64,000 nt of DNA from Thelonectria olida (GCA_020736575.1 JAGPYM010000004.1:806001-870000), one strand, 5' to 3'. Counted from the first letter of the stretch, positions 37,474 to 49,811 are shown. Notes: a model not told the origin generated them from the sequence alone. Numbers and translations: made by a program.

Positions 37474-38086
37474 ATGAAGCCGCTGCGACCGTTTCCGTTT
37501 CCACTCAACATCGGGACCGATATATGCCAGATTTCTCGCGTCTACCGCATCCTCGCCGGCCCACGCGCCTCGCGCTTTGTGACCCGCATTCTTGCCCCCG
37601 AGGAGCTGGCTCGTCATGATGCGAGACTTCAAGTCTTGACACGCGCAACCGGCGAACAAAGTCATGGCAAAACAAGCGACGCGGTCTCGGAAAGGGGGGG
37701 CCACGAGAGTCTGGCCGCACGGAATCCCGAGTTGTGGAAATGCGCAGCATTCATGGCCGGAAGGTATGAGCTGACAGGACTTGTTCATGCTTGATTTTGA
37801 CTGACATTGCTCACACATGATCTGCAGATTTGCGGCAAAAGAAGCAGCCATCAAGGCGCATTCGTTTCGGAAGCTGTCACTCCATGACGTGCTCATTGAG
37901 CGGCGAGCGTTCGAGGGCGAACGATTAGGCAGCGGGCCGCCTGTGGCAAGAATCAAGAGCGCGCAGCAAGACGAGGAGATGGATGACAGCGCCATGATAT
38001 CAATAAGCCACGATGGAGATTACGCGACGGCTGTGTGCCTGGGATATGACCCTGGCGCTGGTGATGACGCGGGAAGGAGGTCATGA
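37474..38086 (+). CDS. ppt2: 4'-phosphopantetheinyl transferase, holo-ACP synthase type
   Basis: Exons are 37474-37763 and 37828-38086, giving 182 aa. The AcpS-type signatures are present: GTDICQISRV at about 14-23, with the metal-binding Asp16, and RFAAKEAAIKA at about 97-107, with Glu102, formed across the splice junction (AG|A). ILAPEE lies between them. Enzymes of this family move phosphopantetheine from CoA to a serine of an acyl carrier protein. The single-domain fungal form (yeast Ppt2) activates mitochondrial ACP for type II fatty acid and lipoate synthesis. A Gly/Ser/Glu-rich insert at about 60-88 separates the two motifs. There is no obvious cleavable targeting sequence beyond a short basic N-terminus, so the mitochondrial role is from family knowledge. 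Confidence 0.88.
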
Positions 38087-38301
38087 CTGTAGATGAGCAA
38101 CGATAGACCTTCCTGTCATCTTGAATACCTTTGTGTCGTATTAAGTCACGATAGGGTCCTCACAGGCGCATTCTAAAAGTATTTAAAACAGTTTACACGC
38201 ATTCGAGAAAAATCAAGTTGCCGCCCATTAATGACAACTTGTGCATCTATTATACATGTTATCAAGGCCTGCGCGCTCTGTTGCAGAGCAACGCAACCAG
38301 G

Positions 38302-38623
38302 TTAGTTGAGACCTCGATTGATCCGGCTATTCACCCAGCACACCATGCAAACCGATGCAGCCGCAATAAAAGGGTTGACGATCTTCATCTTGCTCGAGAG
38401 TGTTGCATTACTCCAACCCTCCCAGCTGCCACTGAGCACGAGCGTGATCGCCTGGTAAGTAATAACGACGTTGGCAAGAACCAACATGATGACCCATCGG
38501 CGACCAAGCAGAGGCCTTGTTAGTACTGCCTCTAAGGCACCTGTCAATGGAAACGACTATTCCAATGGCATTTGGATTCACCGCACCTGTTTTTTGCATC
38601 TTCGATTGCGTCTTTGTACTCAT
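38302..38623 (-). CDS. Probable small membrane protein, 91 aa
   Basis: I predict exons 38623-38587 and 38540-38302. The 46-nt intron (GTGCGG...TTGACAG) joins the short hydrophilic start MSTKTQSKMQKT to a hydrophobic frame. The product has two membrane-type segments, around WVIMLVLANVVITYQAITLV and NPFIAAASVCMVCWV, separated by a polar loop. ACA precedes the ATG. It converges on the phosphopantetheinyl transferase gene. I do not recognise a family. The intron is short and lacks a clear branch site, and both borders carry the same ACAGGTGC octamer, so the junction could be an assembly or repeat artefact. The long second frame is nonetheless composed like a real membrane protein. Confidence 0.5.
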
Positions 38624-39324
38624 TGTGGGTAGGTCACTGTAGAAACAGAGGAGAGCGAGAGAGGAAGGGAGATCTTGTTCGCAGACCAGTGGCGAGTGAA
38701 TATTCGCAGAGACAAATATATTGGACGTGATGGAGTAAAAGACTTGGCAATAGGACGGCATGTATGAAGTAAGTAAAGAACAATTCCGCTCATTGCAGAG
38801 TTGTGATGGGGGCAGTGCAAACCCAGCCACCAACATTCCTCCTTGGCATAATGTATCGACCAACGTACCCAAATATCCCCAGTTTAGACTTAAAGGTAGA
38901 CTTGTTCCTCGAGTCGTGCATTTTGTTGTGTATCGTTCTGCAATTGGCTTTGGACCTGTTTCAGATTGAAGTTTCTGGATGTGCGACCACCAACACAGGG
39001 GGCGCAGTTGAGCATGGCACTATACACGCAATGGCCAGTTGCCGCGCCCTGGTTTTAAATGCAACCAACGTCGATTGGGTATTCAGATAGTAGCGGATGG
39101 GGGTTGATAGAAGCCATGATATAAAATGTCCATGACTTCTCAGTTATCGTGGTTGATTCAGAGCATACAAGGAGCACGGCGACCCCGATTCCACCTGTGG
39201 TTATGATCTAGGGACTGACTTGGAGCCAGAACTTGATCCCAGGCAGCCCCCTGGTCTTAAGATTCGCCGATGATACAAGGCTTGCACTGGCTGGTGCTGT
39301 CGTGGCAGGGGCAGGGGCAGGCTC
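38624..39324. other. Intergenic region
   Basis: I see nothing convincing here. Minus-strand ORFs that run through 38624-38872 are upstream extensions of the small membrane protein frame and lack start context or motifs. Confidence 0.4.
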
Positions 39325-40127
39325 AGCGTGGCTTGCAGAGCTTGGCATGATAAGGACGCCAGCTTCAAGAACGTCAATCAGTGTTTATCTGGAGTTCTCA
39401 GCAACACCGTTTTTGTCGGGACTACACTCAGGTTTGCATGGGAAGCCAAGTACATGGTAGCGGTTATCAGGAAGGTTGTTGACATGAAGTACGGGGACGG
39501 GAACCAAGACGTTAAGCGCGACCTCCTCCTAGATCAACTATCAGCGAATTCGACGCTTCAGACAAGTTCCCCCTGCACCAGCGCGATGAGGCCCAGGTGC
39601 ACCCGGTCTCTGGCTTGAACTTCAACGGGACCGACATGCACTTTTCAGTCTTCGAACGAGAGGACAACTAGACCGTCTTTCACCTAGGCCACGGACCTGG
39701 CACAGACACCGAAGCCAACCGCAAGTTGAGACGCCGCGCCGAGGAGGAGGTGCCCGAATCCTGGAACGACGTCTACTTTGGGCACGGCGACATGGATTTG
39801 AAGGCATGGACGGGTTATGAATGGAACAGCGCCGATGCTTACGCCGAAACCGAAAAAGACTTTGCGTGGTTGAACGAGCAAACCCTATGCTACAATAACA
39901 AGCTGTCGCCTTCTCCCCTCGATGACCTCTTCGGTGGCATTACGTCCATTACCGACCAGCTCTAGAACGGCTTCCAGCTCCAAGTTTACAATGACGCGGA
40001 GCAGTCGTACCTCGTGACTGGAGCCGTTGCTCCATTTACGAATAAGGAGAAGTCTGCCATTAACGACATAGAAATCGTGTTTGATGCCGAGATCGACGAC
40101 GCAATTGAGGGAGAGGGTTTTTTTTAA
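39325..40127 (+). pseudogene. Decayed gene of unknown function
   Basis: A protein-like reading runs in one frame from about 39325 to 39545 (with NVNQCLSGVLSNTVFVG and YMVAVIRKVVDMKYGDG). It continues in another frame from 39543 to 40127, so there is a frameshift or a missed splice near 39543. The second frame carries two internal TAG stops, at 39669 and 39963, with protein-like sequence on both sides (FNGTDMHFSVFERED before the first, ESWNDVYFGHGDMDLKAW between, NGFQLQVYNDAEQSYLV after the second). It ends at TAA 40125. Both stops would be CAG (Gln) with one C-to-T change each. I do not recognise the family. No intact start is visible. An intron-rich live gene is possible, but the stops are not flanked by good splice sites. 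Confidence 0.55.
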
Positions 40128-40483
40128 TCTGGACTTGCCATATTGAAATGAAATGGTGGCGGGATCTTGGTTTGCCTTGGCGACAGTGTGCGCCTTTCAC
40201 CTGTATTATTCTATATAAATTATGTAAGGAGGGTGAGGGAGGAAGAATTATCTGATCCTATTTCTCTTGTTAGCATAACATTGTCGAAGCTGGCCATGTA
40301 CCCAAGGGGGAATGAAGAAGAAGGCCGTTGCAATATAAGTCCACTCGTACTGCCCGTCCGTCACCACCAGCGTATCTCCAATAACCAGACAAACAAACAA
40401 TGGAAAGCTTTGCAACACGATGTACCTGTGAGGAATGAATCTAACAAAATAGTTTCAAACGGCAAAAAAGAAATGCCTTGAGA
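40128..40483. other. Intergenic spacer between pseudogene and tRNA
   Basis: No gene is seen. A six-A run at 40464-40469 reads as T6 on the minus strand, 15 nt beyond the tRNA 3' end, and fits an RNA polymerase III terminator. Confidence 0.5.
40464..40469 (-). terminator. RNA polymerase III T-run terminator for tRNA-Arg
   Basis: Six T residues on the minus strand, 15 nt downstream of the mature tRNA end. T-runs of this length terminate polymerase III. Confidence 0.65.
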
Positions 40484-40555
40484 CGGTATACCAGGGACTC
40501 GAACCCTGAGCCTTAGTCTTAGGAGGACTACGCGCTACCATTGCGCCAGCACACC
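40484..40555 (-). tRNA. tRNA-Arg (anticodon CCT)
   Basis: On the minus strand the sequence folds as a full cloverleaf. The acceptor stem is GGTGTGC with GTATACC (two G-T pairs), the D stem GCGC/GCGC, the anticodon stem TAGTC/GACTA and the T stem CAGGG/CCCTG with loop TTCGAGT. The anticodon loop is CTCCTAA, so the anticodon is CCT and it decodes AGG. The A box (TGGCGCAATGG) and B box (GGTTCGAGTCC) fit the consensus. There is no intron and no encoded CCA, as expected for a nuclear tRNA. Coordinates include the discriminator base. Confidence 0.96.
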
Positions 40556-42098
40556 ACATTGGTTGTTGTGGACCAATGGTGATTGGCTATGCCTGGCGAG
40601 CTTCAACATTAGACTATATAGCCATGATGAGATGCACGCGAACTTCAACGTGTATAAGAGGTCTCTACTTTGATACCCTTAAACTGTGAAATGGTGTGGC
40701 TTCATTCACACTGTGTTGAAGATTTTGAAAAGAATTTTGGGGTGTTTCTCTTTCTTCTCCAACAGGGACAGGCACTGGTTTGATAATTCTTTACTTTCCC
40801 AGTTATTAGCTCGTAGCAAGCAAATAGGCAGATCGCAGCTGCATGTTGTTCAGGTGTATCGTATTACAGGAGGAGAGCAAGCCAAGCATCGTGTGAATAC
40901 AATCGATTGTGTAGCACTGTTCTTTTCTGTCAAGTTCATATTGTTCTTCCTAGACTCTTGAAACTTGCACGAATACTCCACAAATGTGTCAACCCAACGG
41001 CACGTCATCTTGTCACGGGAAAGCACGCAAGCCATTGAGCGACGCGTCAACTTGGTCAACAGTCACGCCAGATTTCCAACACTCTTTTAAGAGTTTCCAA
41101 GACGGTGGCAAGTGGGTGACAATGAAAATGTCCGGTCTGGCTACCCAGTTTGTATGAGAAGACCGGACTTTTTTTCTGTCACCCGCTTGGGTGGTTCCCT
41201 AAAGCAAGGAAAGGTGAGTCTATCCTTGATCGGATATGACTCGTAATACCGAGAACAGAGACAGAAGTCCCCCTCCCCTACTGTGCGAGTCTCTGGATAT
41301 TCCATCGTTAGTGTACGAATACGTCAGGTGTCCGTAGGTGGCACGGCGCCGCTAAAGCCTCTCCCGCGGTCAAACGTTGGTCTGGGTGGCCGGCATCGCT
41401 CCCGATGTGTGCGGCACCCAAGGCCTCACCGCGGTGGTGAGAAAAGAGACAACATCACTGACCTCGCGTCTTGGCTCTAAGCTAGAGCTCACCGAGATGC
41501 ATGAGTGAAGTTCAAGGCAAAGCGGTCAGCCATGCTTAACTACCGGTCAGGCCCGTTTCTTCCTGTCTCCCCCTCAGTGTGACTCTTCTGCTCTGGTCGG
41601 TCAAGCGTGGTGGCGTACGGCTGGCTTGTCGATGCCTGGGGGCTGATGTTGGGACCCATTGCCGCTCGCCCCGCCCGCGCCAGTCCCGCACTCCCGCATC
41701 CATCGGCTGCTCGGAGAATAGCGTCCCGTGGAAAAGTCGAGTTTGCGGGCTGCAATCGGAAGCGATGAGGCCCTGGAAGAGCCTTGTCTCCATCTTCGGC
41801 GTCGTTGGGAGTCTTTGGGGCTTTGAAGAGTGGGACAGCCAAACACCCGCGCGTCCAACCATCACTTCACGTCTTCAAATCCCTGACAATGGGGGAGGAT
41901 CCCGGGAACGTTGGCTTGATTGGGCAGCTTGCTCTCTTCTCGCTCGCTTTCAGTCCATGACAAACATGCTTGCGGCATCTCTATCTCTGTTCGTTCCCTC
42001 TTTATTCCCGTACTTTCCTCCTTCGCTTCAACCCCCGAGTCTCCTTCCTTGTTTCCCTCATTCTCGCTCTTTCCTTCGCTTGAGGTGGCTCCTGCCAA
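40556..42098. other. Intergenic region, ABC transporter promoter
   Basis: No gene is supported. The main structure is an imperfect inverted repeat at 41109-41189. ORFs of 100-218 codons at 41536-42235 overlap each other on both strands and run into the transporter start without motif support. Confidence 0.45.
41109..41189. repeat. Imperfect inverted repeat (30-nt arms, 21-nt loop)
   Basis: Arms at 41109-41138 and 41160-41189 pair through CAAG[T/C]GGGTGAC on the outside and GTCCGGTCT on the inside, with an A/T-rich mismatched middle. The structure could form a hairpin. There is no flanking duplication that I can confirm, so calling it a MITE remnant would be speculation. Confidence 0.6.
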
Positions 42099-45000
42099 AT
42101 GTCTCATGTCGTCAATATGGATCTTCTAATTCACCGCTTCGGCAATTACGAATTCTCTCCTTACACGAGAAACCAATCGAATCGAATTCCGACATTGCCA
42201 TCACCTTATCTTGCCACCTCTTTCTCCAGCATTGATCAGAGCCCATTGGAAATACCAGAGATCCAATGGATAAACACTCTCTCGGATTTCGCTGAATCCG
42301 GCACTCCACAAGCCGTCGCCCTTGTTCTATCGCTAGTTTTCGTTGCCGTCCGTCTTCTTCAATTGCGCGGGCAAATCTTTCTTCACCGATCAAAAGCATC
42401 CAAGATATCATGGCCATACGAATTGTTCTCACAGGCAGCCAGGATCGCCTCTGTTTCCTTCCTCGCCATTGCCTATTATGAGGGACGTGTTCATCTTCTC
42501 AACTTGGTGCTCGTCGCCTATGCCTTTCTCCTTGGCCTGTTACGACTCTTCAACGATCTTGACTGGCGTCATGTTGCCCTTCATCAGGTCAACTTTGTCT
42601 TCACCGTCATGTTGGTCTTGCTAAGCACCGCCCACTGTCTCCCGTGTATTCAGGTGGGATCCCAGTGCATGAGAGACACCAGTGTTAAAGGCACCATGGT
42701 GTCTCTTGCACTAGCCTTTGTCTTGGCCTTTTCTACTCCAAGAGAATGGGCGCCTCCCAAGATTGACATCAGCATTCCAGGCCGTAATCCAGATGACAAA
42801 CCCGCTCCTGAAGAATCGAGTAGTTGGCTCACTTACTACATTACTTACGGTTGGCTGACACCCATCATCTGGAAGGGCACCAAGGGTAAACTTGACATGG
42901 CCGATATCCCCAATATTGCCTGGTACGACGAACCCATGTACCTCCTCCGCAAGGTTCAGGAGGCCCGCTCGGTATCAAAGAAAACACTCAAGACGGCGAT
43001 TCGATTCCAGGGAGGCGAGTTGCTACTCATGAGCTTCTGGGCAGCAGCTAGTTACGTACTGGAGAATGTATCCGCATACGGCATGTTCAAGCTGCTTGAT
43101 TATCTTGCTAATCCAAGCGGTGCGACATATAGGCCCTGGTTGTGGCTTCTGCTTCTGTTCATTGGCCCCCTGTCCCGTTCCATCTCGTTTCAGCAGTATG
43201 TGTTTACGTCAACTAGGCTTGTCGTGCGTATAAAGTCCGCCTTCACGCAGGAGTTGTACTGCACTGCCCTTGGTTCCATGGAGTTGGAAGAGGATCCCTT
43301 TGAGCTACAGTTGAGCTCCAAGGCCCCAAAAAAAGAGCAACAAACTGCCTCCAAGAGCACATCGGCCGGCCGCCTTTCGAACCTGATGGCTTCAGATGTG
43401 GATGCTATTTACAGGGCGCGAGACTTCGTGATAGCCACCATTGGTGTCCCTATTGGCACGATCATCTCACTGGTTGGCATGTACCGGATGCTCGGATGGG
43501 CTTCCCTGGTCGGCACCGTCATTCTCGTTCTTGCAACACCTGTTTCTGTTTGGCTAGGGCAACGAATGTTGGTTTCGCAGAGAAGAGTGCGAAAGGCCCA
43601 AGACTCGCGCATGTCGTTAGTGACAGAGTACCTTGCCTCACTTCGAGCTATAAAATACTTTTCTTGGGAGACACCAATCACGGAAAAGATCATCGAGGCT
43701 CGCACAGCCGAGCAAAAGGAGTTGTGGTCTGTCTCTGTCCTGCAGACCGTCTTGAACCAAATTACCCAGTTGTTCCCTTTCATATCTTTACTGGTGATGT
43801 TTGCACTTCACGTGGGCCTTGAAAAGCGTCGCCTTGAAGCGTCGACGGCCTTTACCGCCATCTTCCTCGTCAAAAATATCCGCAGAAACATCATGCAGGT
43901 CAGCTCCTTTGCTCGAAACTTTGCCGGTGCACTGGTATCCGTAGCCCGACTGGACAAGTACTTTGAGAGCACAGTACCCATCACTCGATATCCAGTAGGC
44001 CCGCTTCGAATCCAGGGTGCTTCCTTTCGGCGTAACAAGAAAGCGACTTTTGTTCTCGATGACATCTCACTTGATTTTGCTCAAGGAGGTCTGAATGTCA
44101 TCAGCGGTTCCAGCGGCAGCGGAAAGTCCACTCTGCTCCTGGCTATTCTCGGAGAAACGTACCTGGAGGGCGGATCTGTAACGAGACCTGACGATATAGC
44201 ATTTGCTTCTCAATCAGCATGGCTTCAGAACGAGACGATCCAAGCCAATATTCTGTTCAGCAGCCCTATGGAGAAGGCCAGGTATGATCGTGTCATTGAA
44301 GCGTGCTGCTTACGGGAGGATTTCAGCGAGCTACCAGAGAGGGACATGACCATGGTCGGTGAGAATGGAACATCGCTCTCCGGAGGCCAAAAGGCCCGTG
44401 TTGCACTGGCGAGAGCTCTGTACTCAAAGGCGCCTCTTTTGCTTCTGGACGACATATTCGCAGCTTTGGATGCCAAGACTTCTGCTGGCGTATGGAAGTA
44501 TTGCTTCTGCAGTGATCTCTTGCATGGGAGGACGACGGTCCTGGTGACAAACATGCCTTGGATTGCAGAACAGGCTGACCTTTCCATCTCGCTGGAAAAG
44601 GGGCAGGTCACACACTCAGAGGCACAGCTCGGCATAACGCGAAAACCAATTGTCCTCGCACAGATTCTAGGTGGCGATGTTGAAGATGCCGAAGCCTCGA
44701 GCGGGACGCAGTCTGAGGAACAGCCAAACTGCGATTCGCTGAATGAGCCCAGCAAAGTTGCGGAAGAGAAGGTGTTTAGGGACATTGTGAATCAGGAAAT
44801 GAAGGCTTCTGGCAAGGGTGGCCGCCTCACTTGTATGAACCCCTTTTCTCCCCCCATCATCCCTAGAATGCTACTAAATGACGACTATAGTTCTGGAATA
44901 TATGAAGTACTTTGGACACCCCTCGTTTGTCGTTGTCTGTCTTGGGATCATGATCCTCACCCACGCAGCCAGCTTTGCTGGATCCCTCTGGTTGTCCGTG

Positions 45001-46849
45001 TGGGTAGACGCATACGACAACCACGCCCATGTCGATATTGCGTACTATATGGGTATATACGCTCTCCTCGTGTTCCTGGACATCGGACTGTACTTGATTG
45101 TGATCATCATGTTTGAATGGGGTGCATGGCGTGCGGCGAGACGGTTGCACAACGATTTCATCCGGGCCATTATGCGCGTCTCGCTGTCGTGGTTCAAGTA
45201 CGTTCCTATTGGACGCATCACGAACCGCTTCTCAAGCGACATGGCATCTATTGATGGCACCCTCAGCGGTATGCTGAGAGCCACGCTTGATTCAATCCTT
45301 ATGATGCTCTTCAGACTTGGCGCCGTCAGCAGCATTATGCCCATATTCATGGTTCCGGCCCTCTTTACGTGCTTATTCGGAATATTGATCGGCGAAATGT
45401 ACACGCGCACCGCCGTCATCGTCAAGCGCCTTGCATCTTCATCTCAGTCGCCAGTATTCTCCCAGTTCGCCGATACACTTGCTGGTTTGTCTGTTATTCG
45501 GGCTAGAGCAGGCATGTCAGAAGCGTTCAAGGAGGAATTAGCCGCCAAGCTACGGGAATGGACGGCTGCCGCAGAGACTCAATTCAACTCGAATCGCTGG
45601 GTAGCAGTTCGCGTCGACTTTGTCACGGCTCTTGTTGCCTTATGCGCCGGCATCATTGCTCTTTCTCAGGCTGGTGTAGTTGCTGCGGGTTTGGTTGGTT
45701 TCTCGCTCAGTAATGCCACCGGGCTGAACCAGACAATTTTGATGCTGGTCAGAGCCATGAACGATCTCGAGGTGGAAATGCAAGCAGTAAGTTTTCTAAA
45801 GCACAGTCACGAGTGCTAAATCTGACCTTGCCCTAGGTTCATCGAGTCAAGGAATACGTCAAACTTGAGCCCGAAGAGGCTGGCGATAAGACTTACCCCG
45901 AGGAGGGAGAATACACGGACGACCCAGCGCATGTCGTTCCTAAGAACTGGCCTCGGTGTGGAGAGATTGAGTTCCGCAACGTCACCATTCGATACGACCC
46001 AGACGGGCCAGATATTCTCACCGACGTCAATCTCAAGTTCAGAGCCGGTGCGCGGGTGGCTGTTGTAGGCCGCACAGGCTCGGGCAAGAGCACAGTGAGT
46101 ATCAGGGCCTGCGTTTGCTTTTCATAATGCGTCATCTCGCTAACAGTTGATACCCATAGCTGGTGCTATCACTCCTACGTTTTACCCACGTCGTTTCAGG
46201 CCAAATTCTGTACGATGGCTTAGACATTACCAAGGTGCCCCGGCATCGGCTTCGTGAAGGCCTCACTATCATCCCCCAAGAAGCTGTCCTCTTCAACGGC
46301 ACTGTCGAGTCGAACCTCGATCCTGGTGGCAAAGTGCCCAAGGAGACGCTTGAGAAAGCTCTCGAAAACTGCGAGGGTATTGCTTCGTTCTCTGCTCACA
46401 ACTCTGATGACGAAGATGATGGGATTCTCAATGATGGCGCTGGAAGCGCAGTTCACAATGCCATCTCGTTGGACACACGCGTCGACGCTCGCGGCGAGAA
46501 TTTCTCACACGGCCAACGTCAAGTCCTCTCACTTTGCCGAGCTCTCATTCGCCAGAGCAAGCTGATGCTGCTGGATGAAGCAACGGCCAGCATGGATTAC
46601 GAAACAGACCGGGGAATCCAACGCGCCCTCCGTCGCGAGCTGGAAGAGGCCGGGGGCGATCGAACGCTCGTCACGATTGCACACCGACTCCGAACCATTA
46701 TCGATTACGACACCGTCGTAGTCATGAGCTCTGGGCGTGTTATCGAGTGCGGTTCACCTGGAGAGTTGTTCCATGCTCGAGGGCAGTTTTACGACATGGT
46801 CTATCACAGCGGGGAGATGGAGGAGTTGGAGGCCATGTTGGGAGAATAG
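42099..46849 (+). CDS. ABC transporter, ABCC/MRP subfamily (Ybt1-like)
   Basis: Exons are 42099-44832, 44891-45786, 45837-46094 and 46160-46849, giving 1525 aa. An N-terminal set of membrane helices (TMD0, first helix about 70-88) is followed by TMD1, NBD1, TMD2 and NBD2. NBD1 has Walker A GSSGSGKST (670-678), signature LSGGQ (760-764) and LLLLDD, where Asp replaces the catalytic Glu, as is normal in ABCC. NBD2 has Walker A GRTGSGKST (1288-1296), signature SHGQ (1412-1415), MLLDEA and the H-loop IAHRL. Family members pump conjugated or amphipathic compounds into the vacuole or out of the cell; the substrate here is unknown. The last intron falls directly after the GKST of NBD2. Intron 1 uses a TACTAAA branch site. 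A second in-frame ATG at 42117 could also be the start. Confidence 0.93.
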
Positions 46850-46870
46850 AAGGGAAGGGGAGTTTGGCTG

Positions 46871-46891
46871 ATATATATATATATATATATA
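46871..46891. repeat. (AT)10 microsatellite
   Basis: Ten AT units plus one A, 22 nt after the ABC transporter stop codon, probably in its 3' UTR. It is read directly from the sequence. Confidence 0.9.
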
Positions 46892-49811
46892 AAGACATTT
46901 CATGGCGCGAAAGTTTCTGCAAAGTAGATGACCTTTTACGAAAGGAGACATAAAAGGGAGCGGAGTTAAAACCTGTTCATGACTTGATGAAGAAGGGAGG
47001 TAGTGGTAGAAGAACATTATATAAGAGAAATGATTTCTTCGCACCATGATGGCCTTATGGGATTTGGTGTATATGTCATAGATAGGAATAAAACATACTC
47101 AGCCGCAACATACTTCCCCGCGCACTCTCAATCGCTGGGCGTAATAAGATAGTGGGCTCACAAGTTGCTCTGACTTGAAGAGACCATGCTGGGCATCGAA
47201 GGGACCGAGGGAAAGGCTTTTGCCTGATTCTAGGGGATCAGAGGACAGTATTACCTGTCCACACAGTGCTGCCCCTGAACGTATGTGCAAACGCCACATC
47301 AGGGGCTGATGTATCCGGTTTTCATGAAGATCAGATGAATATGTGGCTGGTGGCCCTTACTGATACATCCAGTAGGTAGCTCAACTGCTATACCACTATG
47401 AATTTTCTGCTCCTTTTCTCCTCTTTTAAGCCAAAGTCTAGTTGTCCGGGCATGAAAGCTCTTCATAGGGGCCGGGATGCCCAAGTAATGGCATCTATCT
47501 GCAAACAGGTCTTTCCCTCTTGGCTCGCTTGTCGACTGCCTAATCACCATGAATTGGGACACATCGGTCAAGGGGGGGGTGCCTCAATCAACCGAGTCTT
47601 TAGGATCTCCGGGGTGTGTTATATACGATATCTGCAATAGGTAAGGTAAAGTTGGGAATCCCAGCATGCTGTGGAGGTCCCCTTTTTGCTTGACAACGAC
47701 GCCTAAACCTCTTAGTGACTTGACATGCATGGTGAACAACCACCAGCAACACTCGGCGTCCCTAGCAGGGTGCTCGACCGATGTCTCTGGGGTCTCACGC
47801 CGTAAACCCTACGTCTTGAGTCCCGGAGAAGTGGACACGGGCACCGGCTGGTAGGGTCGACGCCACGGTCCTGACCCGAGAGACTGGATCGAGAAAAGGG
47901 ACTTGAGTCTTGTTGTTGGGGGGTGCAGAACCGAACCGGCAGGGAACAGCTTGCCACGCGGGTGACATTCACGAACGGGGGGCATGCTCGTTTGGCAATG
48001 TCGATCTTGGAGGGGATTCCAAACCAAAAGTGGCATATGTGTGATATATATGGAAAGAAAGGGAGACTTTCGGGACGAGAAGGGGTCGCAGTTCGCGATG
48101 GAGAGGGGGTTTCGAGTTATTGGGCTGAGTTGATCGACAGGGCTTCCCGAACCTAAGATCTGGAGAGTTATGGTACGGGAGAGGTCTTGAAGATGATCTG
48201 AGCTGGGGACAATCTGGGGTAGTTCTTGGGTAGGTAGGTATGTAGGTTCATGTTAGATACAAGGCAAGGGAGTCTTGTATGCCGAAAGATGGTTTGTACG
48301 CCTTGTGTCTTGTTTTCGTATATATACATATTTGTATAGTATGGATCGTCCTTGAGACACAGCTGTATACCCAACGACTGAGAATAGCAATTGGTGATTG
48401 TCATGAGATACAATCCCGCGAGGCCTACATCCATCTAAGGAACCTGACAAGACCCCCAGCTTTGGTGGTGAAGGGGGAAGATGATGTTCGGGTAATTACT
48501 TACCTACCTACACAATGACGTCGGCATCTCGATGGGGTTGGATTTTCGGTGCATGAGGGGGCAGGCGCGAGGGAGAAACGGGGCTAGACGTCTTTGGTCT
48601 CCGTATGCAAGATGACGTCGGCGGGGGGAAAGACAGATGAAAGACTTGACTTGTTCAGAATGATGACAGCGGGCCAGCAAGGAAGAAAAAGAACGCGCAT
48701 GAGGCTAGCTGTTAGAACAAGTGTGCTATCAAGCCACAAATTTGCACGAAGCAGCAAGTCTTCGAACAATAGACGGTCGTCTCTTCGTTGACCGGCCGGG
48801 GTGGGATTCTTTTCGTCGAAGAGAGGGGTGGTCCCACCGGGTCAGGACTGTTAGATTGTGAAAATTCACCGATGGCTCACTACGGCGTCGATGCTCGGGA
48901 CAAGTCTTACTAGGGGCCGTGGTCAGGGGTTTTGCTTCAGAAGTCCCAGGTCATTTTGTTGATTTTTATGCGCCGTGAAGAAAGGCAAGCAGTCAGGTTG
49001 TCTGCTAACGAACAACGCTGCGGGCCGGACGCGTGCAACTTGTTTTGCTCTGAGCTGGTTTCACGCTCGTAGCTCCAGGGGGGGCATGTTGTCAGTGACG
49101 TCATGGAGGGGGAAAGGGGGGCAGCATCGTCATGGCCTGCCACGCGCTGTGTGTGTGCGTCGAAGTCTGATGCGGAGGAAATGTGTGAATGAGGCACAAA
49201 AAAGTCCCGGATATGGGTGTTACGATTCAGGTTGGGGAGGAGAATTCGCGATAAGAAGATTGATCTTCAGAGAGGCGCGCTCTGGTCGCTCTGCTCATCT
49301 CTCGTGGCTCCAGCAGTAGGCACAGAGACGTGGCCATCGTGGCCGGCTTCAGTCAACACCAAACACGCCTCAGCCCTAAACAAAGTGCCCAATGGGCACA
49401 ATGATAGAAGCAAGCCTTAGATAAAGACATTTCTCGCCGACTCTACCCATGCGCGGCATGATTGGGGCACGTCGTGTCGTGCCGTGCTGCATCCCCATCC
49501 CGCCATGGCTCTCTCCTCTTCAAACCAGGACGGAATGGGACGACCAGCCACATGCATAAGTTGGAGATGATGCCCAGGACCCTGATTTTGTTGGAAATCC
49601 CATCTTTCTCCTCCTTCTTCCTCCTCTCCTGCATCTCCGGCTCTCCGACTCTCCGACTCTCAACGTATTCATAAAGGAAACAACCGACATTGCCCCTAGC
49701 TCCTCAGTTTCTCCGAGCCAGCCATCCGCGTCCAACGTCTAGAATATTCGAGCAACAGTCTTCGTCTTCCCCGCCTCCTCCTTGCAGCATCGTTACATCC
49801 AACGCGCCTCG

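Noticed and set aside
41109..41189. Inverted repeat as an intact MITE
   Set aside because: I cannot confirm target-site duplications or other copies; kept only as an inverted repeat.
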